Positions 1 to 5,334 of a DNA stretch of 9,590 nucleotides are shown here, piece after piece (position 1 is the first letter of the stretch; each line of letters begins with the position of its first letter). Below the pieces are notes generated by a model. It had not been told where the DNA came from, did no database searches, and was given only the letters and a program-made list of their open reading frames with translations. Location of the stretch: NCBI GenBank assembly GCA_018830585.1, contig JAHJSD010000062.1, forward strand, positions 1-9,590. Reading direction: 5' to 3'. The stretch comes from Patescibacteria group bacterium. Its GTDB lineage: Bacteria; Patescibacteriota; Microgenomatia; UBA12405; JAHJSD01. The position numbers were made by a program, and so were the translations under genes.

Positions 1-656
1 GCGATGTTGATATGGCCACCCTTTTTTACCCGCCTCTGCAAGTGGCCGATATTTTCACCTTAAAAGTTAATCTGGCCCACGCCGGCATGGACCAGAGAAA
101 AGCCCATGTCATTGCCAGACAAGTGGCTAAAAAAATAACCATTAACCCGTTAAAAAATACCAAAGGGGAGGTGATTGCCCCGATAGCAATCCACCAAAAT
201 TTAATCGCCGGATTGGATGGACCAAACAAAGCAGCTTTAAAACAAGATAGGGAAGAAATTGCCACTGAGCTAAAAATGAGCAAGTCCAAGCCCGATTCGG
301 CCATTTTCATCCATGACTCGTCCGAAGAAATAAAAGCGAAAATTCAAAAAGCCTATTGTCCGCCGAAAGAAACCGCTTTAAATCCGATTATCAACTGGGT
401 TCAATTTTTGATTTTCTGGGGAGAAAGGAAAGGCCGACTGGAAATCAACCGGCCGGAAAAATTCGGCGGCAACAAGATTTATCAGGATATTGAAAGCCTT
501 CTTAAGGATTACCGTCAAGGCGAACTCCATCCTCAGGATTTGAAAAATGCCGTTACCAACTGGTTAATCGTCAAACTGGAGCCGGCCAGAAACCACTTCT
601 CTACCAAAAAAGCTAAAAAGGGTTTAGAATTTATGCAAAGCATTGCTGATCAATGA
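1..656 (+). CDS. tyrS: Tyrosyl-tRNA synthetase, archaeal-like type, 3' part (5' end outside window)
   Basis: Class I aminoacyl-tRNA synthetase that activates tyrosine with ATP and loads it onto tRNA-Tyr in the cytoplasm. The frame is open from base 3 (DVD before the Met at 12), so the gene starts upstream and the Met at 12 is internal; the Rossmann-fold N-terminus with the HIGH motif is missing. Visible from Met12: YPPLQVADIF (residues 6-15), GMDQRKAHVIAR (25-36), the region of the tyrosine/AMP pocket in archaeal/eukaryotic-type TyrRS, and the KMSKS loop (88-92, bases 273-287). This is followed by a segment resembling family members (SAIFIHDSSEEI, then KIQKAYCPP). After KMSKS comes a helical anticodon-binding region; no S4 domain is seen, unlike common bacterial TyrRS. 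Its TGA stop overlaps the ATG at 653. TrpRS is a related alternative, but GMDQRK and AYCPP favour TyrRS. Confidence 0.87.
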   Translation, partial: DVDMATLFYPPLQVADIFTLKVNLAHAGMDQRKAHVIARQVAKKITINPLKNTKGEVIAPIAIHQNLIAGLDGPNKAALKQDREEIATELKMSKSKPDSAIFIHDSSEEIKAKIQKAYCPPKETALNPIINWVQFLIFWGERKGRLEINRPEKFGGNKIYQDIESLLKDYRQGELHPQDLKNAVTNWLIVKLEPARNHFSTKKAKKGLEFMQSIADQ

Positions 657-1135
657 AAAAAGTGGAACCCCGCGAGGTAAACCTACGGTATCAATCCAAA
701 CGCCCCGTTGGGGCGAACATGCCGTACCAGAAAACCAATTCATCCACGGGTCGTCTCGTCCACCGAAGTTTTAACGAAGGAGGAAAAACCCATGGTTTTC
801 TTGATTCATGTATAGCCAGGATGCTCAAAAAGTTCTCTGTCCCTTTTGCCGTTTTGATTGTTTGGGAAATATCGCTTTTAGTAAATCAATCAGGCTGGAC
901 CAGCCTGATTTTAGTGCCTGTTGGGGCTCTGGTCGGCTGCTGTCTTATAGAAATCGACTGGCTCTTTCCCAATAAAAATCTGAAGAAAATTTTGCCGCTG
1001 CTTCTGCTTCCTCTTACTTTTTTCATTCTTACTTCAACCCCGGGACTCTTTGGCAAAGCGCTAATAATCTTCCTTAATCTCCGCCTCTTGCTTGACAAAG
1101 ATCAGCCCTCCCCTGATAATAGACCGATAAGTTAA
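653..1135 (+). CDS. Small multi-pass membrane protein of unknown function; N-terminus doubtful
   Basis: I do not recognise a function. The frame from 653 gives 160 residues and overlaps the tyrS stop as ATGA. Only the part from about residue 48 looks protein-like: FLDSCIARMLKKF, then about four hydrophobic segments (residues about 62-77, 83-105, 111-128, 132-147) and a short polar tail. The segment ALVGCCLIEIDWLF at the end of the second hydrophobic stretch, and FFILTSTPGLFGK, look like conserved motifs. The first 47 residues are polar, low in similarity to anything I know, and fall on DNA that can fold strongly. In-frame alternatives are ATG 719 and ATG 821. A much better start signal is ATG 792 with AAGGAGG at 777-783, but that ATG is one base out of frame and stops at 815. 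One extra T in the TTTT run at 796-799 would restore MVFLDSCIARMLKKF. The coding region is probable; the start is uncertain. Confidence 0.6.
   Translation: MKKVEPREVNLRYQSKRPVGANMPYQKTNSSTGRLVHRSFNEGGKTHGFLDSCIARMLKKFSVPFAVLIVWEISLLVNQSGWTSLILVPVGALVGCCLIEIDWLFPNKNLKKILPLLLLPLTFFILTSTPGLFGKALIIFLNLRLLLDKDQPSPDNRPIS
660..791 (+). promoter_or_regulatory. Candidate structured leader RNA with Shine-Dalgarno in a hairpin loop
   Basis: Nested pairings can be drawn by eye: GTGGA 662-666 with TCCAC 759-763; CGAG 673-676 with CTCG 755-758; TACGGTA 684-690 with TGCCGTA 720-726 (one G-U); and the perfect hairpin CGCCCC 701-706 / GGGGCG 710-715. ACCC 667-670 could also pair with GGGT 748-751 as a crossing helix. 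Downstream, GTTTT 768-772 can pair with AAAAC 785-789, placing AAGGAGG (777-783) in the loop just before ATG 792. This arrangement resembles a cis-regulatory leader, but I cannot match it to a known riboswitch class. No covariation has been tested, and the stretch also lies in the open frame from 653. Confidence 0.35.
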
Positions 1136-1156
1136 CCTGTGTTTTTAAGGTTCCAA

Positions 1157-1345
1157 ATGGATATTTTCATTGACCCGAAGTTGTGTATCGGTTGCGGTTC
1201 TTGTGTTATTATGGCCGAAAGCGTTTTTACTTTAGACAAAAAGACAGGCAAGGCTAAGTTGATAAAACTGCCCAAAGAAATAACCAAAGAACTGAAGACA
1301 GCGATTGAATCCTGTCCTATTGATGCAATTAAAATTATAGAATAA
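1157..1345 (+). CDS. Single-cluster ferredoxin
   Basis: Small soluble electron carrier of 62 residues. Cluster ligands are C10, C13, C16 in CIGCGSC and C53 in ESCPIDAI, the usual CxxCxxC...CP pattern of a monocluster ferredoxin binding one [4Fe-4S] cluster. There is no second CxxCxxC motif, so it is not the 2[4Fe-4S] clostridial type. The N-terminus MDIFIDPKLC and the acidic region around ESVFTLD fit the family. I chose ATG 1157 because AAGG at 1147-1150 lies 6 nt upstream; the ATG at 1139 would overlap this site and add six unusual residues (MFLRFQ). It lies 21 nt after the membrane-protein gene and 9 nt before the thioredoxin-like gene, so co-transcription is likely. The redox partner cannot be read from the sequence. 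Confidence 0.9.
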   Translation: MDIFIDPKLCIGCGSCVIMAESVFTLDKKTGKAKLIKLPKEITKELKTAIESCPIDAIKIIE

Positions 1346-1354
1346 GGAGAAAAA

Positions 1355-2344
1355 ATGGCCGAAAGCAACAAAAGCCCTGCCAAGAACATAGTTTTTTTGT
1401 TAGTGGTTATCGCCTCTTTTTTTGCCGGCTCTGTTTGGAGCAAAAGAGCGACTGTCAGCCAAGAGAGCCAAGTGGAAAATTCCCAAACCCAAGGATCCGG
1501 CCAAGCGGCCGGCAGTGGCGAGACCGTCGATTTTTCCCCGGAAAAAAGCCCAAAACCAAATGTCAAATTTTTCGTAATGAGTTACTGTCCCTTTGGCAAC
1601 CAAGCCGAAGCCGGGCTTAAACCGGTCACCGACCTTTTAGGGACCGCCGTTGATTGGGAACTACGGTACGTGATTCAGAAAACAAATAACGAACAGATAA
1701 AATCAATCTGCGAAGCTCAACTCTACAGTGAAGAAAAGTGTAAACAGTATGTTGAGCAGGGTTATTTTCAAAACACCGATGCCTGTAAACAAACGCTTCC
1801 TAAGAGCGCAGACGAGTGTCTGACCCAAGAAAGCGCCGAATGTATGGCCACTGAAGACGGCAGTTATTACTGCTCGCTTCACGGCAAGAAAGAACTAAAC
1901 CAGAACATTAGAGAAATCTGCGCCTGGAATCTGGCTGAGGACAAAAGTAAATGGTGGTCTTTTGTTTCTTCAGTTAACAACAATTGTTCTTTAGAAGAAG
2001 TGGACCAGTGCTGGCAAGCTCAGGCTGATCAGACGGGGATTGATCGGCAAAAAGTACAACAGTGTTTTAGCAACGACGCGGTCAAACTGTTAGAGGGCGA
2101 GGTCGCTCTTAATGAAAAGTTCTCGGTTACCAGTTCGCCGACTGTTTTAATCAACGATAAGCCTTATCCTCCGGAAACAGCCTGGAAGAGCTCTCTTAAG
2201 ATAGGGGGTAAAACCCTGAAAGTGGAGGAATACCGTTCACCCGAAGGGTTTAAGACTGCTATTTGCGCCGCCTTTAAAAAAGAGCCGAAAGAGTGTAAAG
2301 AAACTCTCTCTTTGCAAAGCAGCGCCACCGGTTCATGTAACTGA
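1355..2344 (+). CDS. Membrane-anchored, cysteine-rich thioredoxin-fold protein (DsbA/GILT-like)
   Basis: A 329-residue protein probably exposed outside the membrane and acting in thiol/disulfide chemistry. Residues 11-28 form one hydrophobic segment (signal anchor), followed by a Ser/Gln/Gly-rich linker to about 65. The thioredoxin-like domain begins VKFFVMSYCPFGNQ (70-83), where C78 is followed by PFG; the active site is CPFG with a single Cys rather than CxxC. SSPTVLIN (260-267) carries the expected cis-proline P262 before the last strands. The middle part (113-240) is a helical insertion rich in Cys, containing CSLHGKKELNQNIREIC (173-189), which resembles the helical part of related archaeal and CPR proteins. 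There are 14 Cys in total. AAGGAG at 1345-1350 supports the start. No CXXCK haem motif is present. Substrate and reaction direction are unknown; an inactive or chaperone-like role is possible. Confidence 0.78.
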   Translation: MAESNKSPAKNIVFLLVVIASFFAGSVWSKRATVSQESQVENSQTQGSGQAAGSGETVDFSPEKSPKPNVKFFVMSYCPFGNQAEAGLKPVTDLLGTAVDWELRYVIQKTNNEQIKSICEAQLYSEEKCKQYVEQGYFQNTDACKQTLPKSADECLTQESAECMATEDGSYYCSLHGKKELNQNIREICAWNLAEDKSKWWSFVSSVNNNCSLEEVDQCWQAQADQTGIDRQKVQQCFSNDAVKLLEGEVALNEKFSVTSSPTVLINDKPYPPETAWKSSLKIGGKTLKVEEYRSPEGFKTAICAAFKKEPKECKETLSLQSSATGSCN

Positions 2345-2375
2345 GGTCCGCCTTAAAATCGCAAAACGATAGGCC

Positions 2376-2918
2376 ATGCCGGAATTAAAGTTAAACGCCA
2401 AACAATTGCGGGTTAGTAAACCTGGCAGCCAAGACCTTGACAAAGTAAGGAGACTGCCAATAGCGATCGTCCTCGACAACATCCAGGATACTTTTAACAT
2501 CGGCTCTTTTTTTAGATTAGCCGATGCTGTTGCCGCAGAAAAGCTTTATCTTTGCGGAGAATCAGTCACTCCACCAAACATCAAGATCCACCGCGCTTCA
2601 ATTGGCACCTGGCGCTGGGTTCCCTGGGAACACCATTTATCTACTTCCGGCCTGGTTGACCAATTGAAAAAAAAGGGCTATTTTCTTGTCGCCGCCGAGC
2701 TGACTTCGAAAAGCATTTTTTATCATAAAGTAAAACCGAAAACCCCAATTGCCCTGGTAGTCGGCAATGAAACTGCCGGAGTTTCCAAAGAAGTTCTTAA
2801 AAAGGTCGACCGGGTGGTCAAAATCCCGATGTTAGGAGTTAACAAGTCCCTTAATGTTTTGGCTTCCGCCTCAGCAATTTTATACCATTGGGTGAATTTG
2901 ATAGAGCCCCACGGGTGA
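2376..2918 (+). CDS. SpoU/TrmH-family RNA 2'-O-methyltransferase
   Basis: SAM-dependent methyltransferase of the SPOUT superfamily, expected to methylate a ribose 2'-OH in tRNA or rRNA. The 180-residue protein is essentially only the catalytic domain. Motif 1 is LDNIQDTFNIGSFFRLADA (33-51), with N41 and R47 spaced like the conserved Asn and catalytic Arg of TrmH. Motif 2 is VVGNETAGVS (128-137). Motif 3 is IPMLGVNKSLNVLASASAI (150-168), which forms the trefoil-knot SAM site. There is no N-terminal L30e-like domain as in RlmB or TsnR, so substrate (tRNA G18 or another site) cannot be assigned. Start ATG 2376 has only a weak purine stretch (ATAGG) just upstream. It lies 31 nt after the thioredoxin-like gene, so probably in the same transcription unit. 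Confidence 0.9.
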   Translation: MPELKLNAKQLRVSKPGSQDLDKVRRLPIAIVLDNIQDTFNIGSFFRLADAVAAEKLYLCGESVTPPNIKIHRASIGTWRWVPWEHHLSTSGLVDQLKKKGYFLVAAELTSKSIFYHKVKPKTPIALVVGNETAGVSKEVLKKVDRVVKIPMLGVNKSLNVLASASAILYHWVNLIEPHG

Positions 2919-2930
2919 ACCCGCCGTTTT
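2912..2930 (+). terminator. Possible short intrinsic terminator after the methyltransferase gene
   Basis: CGGG 2912-2915 pairs with CCCG 2920-2923 around a TGAA loop that contains the stop codon; CCG and four T's follow at 2927-2930. The stem is only 4-5 bp and the T run is short, so this is a weak candidate. Confidence 0.3.
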
Positions 2931-2966
2931 CTCGGCTCGGTTGCAAACAACTACTTCTCCGCATCT

Positions 2967-3002
2967 GTCTCATCAGTCTCATTAGTCTTATCAGTCTCAT
3001 TA
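2967..3002. repeat. 9-bp tandem repeat, four units of GTCTCATYA
   Basis: Four adjacent 9-bp units: GTCTCATCA (2967), GTCTCATTA (2976), GTCTTATCA (2985), GTCTCATTA (2994), with a degenerate edge on each side. Because 9 is a multiple of three, every frame stays open across it, producing spurious peptides such as repeated SLI or RLM. It lies in the 245-bp non-coding gap before gyrB. Its function is unknown. Confidence 0.8.
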
Positions 3003-3067
3003 ACCTCTCTTCTCCCCGGTTTTCCATAACCCAAACCCCAGCACCGCAAAACCGTTCCTTCCCGCAC

Positions 3068-3097
3068 TTGCCATTTAAGCTATTTTTTTGGTACAAT
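3068..3097 (+). promoter_or_regulatory. Probable sigma70-type promoter for gyrB
   Basis: TTGCCA (3068-3073) and TACAAT (3092-3097) are separated by 18 bp, close to the TTGACA/TATAAT consensus. Transcription would start near 3104, giving a leader of about 60 nt before the gyrB ATG at 3164. Confidence 0.6.
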
Positions 3098-3116
3098 GAA
3101 ATATAGAAAGTCCACG

Positions 3117-3146
3117 AAAGGTTCCTGCTTGGCAGGATCTTTTTTT
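3117..3146 (+). terminator. Terminator-like hairpin with T7 tract in the gyrB leader (possible attenuator)
   Basis: TCCTGC 3123-3128 and GCAGGA 3132-3137 form a perfect 6-bp stem with a TTG loop. Past a T-T mismatch the stem can extend through G3121-C3139 and an A/T-rich part, and seven T's occupy 3140-3146. This is the form of an intrinsic terminator. It lies after the probable promoter (3068-3097) and before gyrB, so it could attenuate gyrB; alternatively it ends the upstream operon and gyrB uses another promoter. Confidence 0.55.
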
Positions 3147-3163
3147 GCTCTAAAATTTTAAAA

Positions 3164-5110
3164 ATGGCCCAGCAAACAGAATATACCGGAAAACAAATTA
3201 TCGTCTTAGAAGGTCTTTCGCCGGTGAGAAAAAGACCGGCGATGTACATCGGCAGCACCAGCACCACCGGACTCCACCGTTGCCTTTTTGAGATTGTAGA
3301 TAACTCTATCGACGAAGCCTTAGCCGATTTTGCTAAAAATATCTGGGTAATTATTCACCAGGACGGTTCGGCCACTATTGCTGACGACGGCCGGGGATTT
3401 CCGGTAGATATCATGCCCAAATATAAAAAGTCCGCTCTGGAAATTCTGATGACCAAGCTCCATGCCGGGGGCAAATTCGAAGGCGAAGCCTATAAAGTTT
3501 CCGGGGGTCTGCACGGAGTCGGGTCCAGTGTCGTCAATGCTCTATCAAAGTGGCTCAGAATGGAAATAAGAAGGAACGGCAAGATTTATACCCAGGAATA
3601 CAGCAGAGGCATTCCCAAAACCGATGTTACTACAACCAAAGCGACAAAAATCAAAAAATTAGAAGCTCTTTACCGGGATAAAATCACCGGGTCAACCACC
3701 ACTTTCATGCCCGATTCGGCTATTTTTAAAGAAACTATGGATTTTGATCCCCAAACAGTTAAAAATTCCCTAAGAGACCGGGCTTATTTGATCCCCGGAG
3801 TTTCGTTCCATTTCTACAACGAAAAGGACCAGAGCGAATACCATTTCTATTTTGATGGCGGCATTGTCTCTTTGATCAAAAACTTAAACAAAAATAAAAC
3901 TGTCATCCATTCGCCGATATACATCAAGCTGGAAGAAGACGACAAGACCGTTGAAATCGCTCTCCAATACACCGACAGTTCCAGAGAAACCTTATTGTCT
4001 TTCGTTAACATTATCAAAACTGAGGAGGGCGGCACTCATGTGGCCGGGTTTAAAAGCGCCCTGACCAGGGCGGTTAAGGACTATTCCCAAAAAATAATTA
4101 ATGGTAAGGGTGATAAAAACGGAGAAATCATCGGCAACGACACCTTAGAAGGTCTAACCGGAGTAATCTCGCTTAAAATGCCCTCAAAAGATCTTCAATT
4201 TGAAGGCCAGACTAAAGCCAAACTGGGCAACAGCGAAGCCCAGCCGTTCGTCGCCAAAGCAGTCAAGGAAGGCTTGAGTACCTATTTTGAAGAAAACCCC
4301 TCGGAGGCCAGAAACGTTCTCTTAAAAGTTCTGCTTACTGTTAGGGCCAGAAAAGCGGCTAAGGCGGCCAGAGAAGCGATCACCCGCAAAGGGCTTTTTG
4401 ATTCTTTGGGACTGCCGGGAAAGTTAGCCGACTGTCAGTCCAAAGATCCGGAAGAATCGGAACTCTACATCGTTGAAGGAGACAGCGCCGGCGGTTCGGC
4501 TAAACAAGGAAGAGACCGAAAGTTCCAAGCGATTTTACCCTTAAGAGGCAAAATACTCAATACGGAAAAAGCCAGAATAGATAAAATAATCGAATTCCCG
4601 GAATTAAAGGACTTAATCATCGCCTTAGGCATGGGAATAGGGGAGAGCATCAACCGGGAAAAATTGCGATACCACCGGATAATCATCATGACCGATGCCG
4701 ATGTCGACGGCGCTCATATCGCCACCCTTCTTTTAACCTTTTTTTACCGGCATTTGCCGGAAGTCATCAACGGCGGCTATCTTTACTTAGCCCAACCGCC
4801 TCTTTACAAAATTAAATCAGGAAAAGAAGAAAAATATGTTTATACCGAAGAGGAAAAAGAAGAGTTTGTTACCGAATTAAACAAAAAAGGGAAGCCTGTC
4901 GATATTCAAAGGTATAAGGGGTTGGGAGAAATGAACCCCGAGCAACTGTGGGAAACAACCATGAACCCGGAAAACAGAATTTTAAAAAGAACTACGGTTG
5001 AGGATGCTCAAAAAGCGGACGAGGTCTTTGTTACTCTAATGGGACCTGAAGTGCCGCCGAGACGTCATTTTATCCAAACCCACGCTAAAATGGCTACTTT
5101 GGATATTTAA
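3164..5110 (+). CDS. gyrB: DNA gyrase subunit B
   Basis: ATPase subunit of the type IIA topoisomerase that introduces negative supercoils; works as A2B2 with GyrA encoded downstream. The 648 residues match the short GyrB form without the large insertion of proteobacterial enzymes. GHKL ATPase domain: EIVDNSIDEAL (43-53; catalytic E43, Mg-binding N47), ADDGRGFP (73-80; D75 or D74 contacts adenine), GGLHGVGSSVVNALS (114-128). Transducer domain: QTKAKLGN (349-356) with the ATP-contacting lysine. Toprim domain: VEGDSAGGSA (437-446; catalytic E438), PLRGKILNTEKA (459-470), MTDADVDGAH (509-518; metal-binding D511, D513). The C-terminal part has RYKGLGEMNPEQLWETTM (583-600) and a tail typical of GyrB. 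No clear Shine-Dalgarno precedes ATG 3164; the start fits family N-termini. ParE is the alternative, but the neighbouring GyrA has a GyrA box. Confidence 0.97.
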   Translation: MAQQTEYTGKQIIVLEGLSPVRKRPAMYIGSTSTTGLHRCLFEIVDNSIDEALADFAKNIWVIIHQDGSATIADDGRGFPVDIMPKYKKSALEILMTKLHAGGKFEGEAYKVSGGLHGVGSSVVNALSKWLRMEIRRNGKIYTQEYSRGIPKTDVTTTKATKIKKLEALYRDKITGSTTTFMPDSAIFKETMDFDPQTVKNSLRDRAYLIPGVSFHFYNEKDQSEYHFYFDGGIVSLIKNLNKNKTVIHSPIYIKLEEDDKTVEIALQYTDSSRETLLSFVNIIKTEEGGTHVAGFKSALTRAVKDYSQKIINGKGDKNGEIIGNDTLEGLTGVISLKMPSKDLQFEGQTKAKLGNSEAQPFVAKAVKEGLSTYFEENPSEARNVLLKVLLTVRARKAAKAAREAITRKGLFDSLGLPGKLADCQSKDPEESELYIVEGDSAGGSAKQGRDRKFQAILPLRGKILNTEKARIDKIIEFPELKDLIIALGMGIGESINREKLRYHRIIIMTDADVDGAHIATLLLTFFYRHLPEVINGGYLYLAQPPLYKIKSGKEEKYVYTEEEKEEFVTELNKKGKPVDIQRYKGLGEMNPEQLWETTMNPENRILKRTTVEDAQKADEVFVTLMGPEVPPRRHFIQTHAKMATLDI

Positions 5111-5132
5111 AACTTAAAATTTAAAGTTTTTC
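5109..5132 (+). terminator. Weak A/T-rich hairpin after gyrB
   Basis: AAAACTT 5109-5115 pairs with AAGTTTT 5124-5130 around an 8-nt loop, followed by T and CTCT. The stem has only one G-C pair, so it is at best a leaky terminator; read-through into gyrA is possible. Confidence 0.25.
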
Positions 5133-5176
5133 TCTAAAAGTTCCTAGACAGTAACAATTTTAATATTTATAACAAT

Positions 5177-5182
5177 TATAAT
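5177..5182 (+). promoter_or_regulatory. Consensus -10 box between gyrB and gyrA
   Basis: TATAAT at 5177-5182 matches the -10 consensus exactly, but no good -35 box lies 16-19 bp upstream (ACAATT or AACAAT at best) and the area is very A/T-rich, so it may be chance. Transcription from here would run through the inverted-repeat element at 5194-5301. Confidence 0.3.
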
Positions 5183-5193
5183 AGTAAGAACCT

Positions 5194-5301
5194 GTTTCAA
5201 AAGTCATCGCGAACGAGTGAAGCGAGTGTGGCGATCTTGTTTTTAAAGATAGATTGCCGCGTCGTTAACACTCCTTGCAATGACGTAAAGAGTTTTGAAA
5301 C
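5194..5301. repeat. 108-bp inverted-repeat (MITE/REP-like) element between gyrB and gyrA
   Basis: The outer ends GTTTCAAAA (5194-5202) and TTTTGAAAC (5293-5301) are perfect inverted repeats. Inside, GTCATCGCGA...GTGGCGATCT on the left is mirrored imperfectly by AGATTGCCGCG...CTTGCAATGAC on the right, so the whole element can fold into a long hairpin with a TTTTTAAAGAT-like centre. The GTCATTGCGA/GGCAATCT type is a widespread dispersed intergenic repeat in environmental bacteria. It has no coding capacity and no transposase is nearby; mobility is inference. Confidence 0.7.
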
Positions 5302-5324
5302 CAGTGGTAATAATTTAGTATTTT
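5295..5324 (+). promoter_or_regulatory. Possible gyrA promoter using the element's end as -35 box
   Basis: TTGAAA (5295-5300) and TATTTT (5319-5324) are 18 bp apart. The -35 box is part of the terminal inverted repeat of the element at 5194-5301. Transcription would begin only a few bases before ATG 5335, giving a nearly leaderless mRNA, which agrees with the lack of a Shine-Dalgarno there. Unproven. Confidence 0.4.
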
Positions 5325-5334
5325 AGATTTATTT

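Noticed and set aside
660..791. tRNA, tmRNA, RNase P or SRP RNA in the structured stretch
   Set aside because: I see no T-arm GGTTC motif, no CCA end, no RNase P conserved cores and no SRP tetraloop signature.
1139..1156. Upstream ATG of the ferredoxin at 1139
   Set aside because: AAGG at 1147-1150 is correctly spaced for ATG 1157, and ferredoxins of this type start close to the first cysteine motif.
1132..1566. Minus-strand open frame of 144 codons
   Set aside because: It lies opposite the ferredoxin and thioredoxin-like genes, both with clear motifs and Shine-Dalgarno sites, and has no recognisable protein motif.
2888..3106. Plus-strand frame with repeated SLI residues
   Set aside because: The peptide is a product of the 9-bp repeat and covers the gyrB promoter; no Shine-Dalgarno or known motif.
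2851..3267. Minus-strand frame with repeated RLM residues
   Set aside because: Its repeats come from the 9-bp tandem array, and it runs into the gyrB start and the methyltransferase end.
5194..5301. CRISPR-like array or insertion sequence
   Set aside because: There is one palindromic element only, with no regular spacers and no transposase gene.
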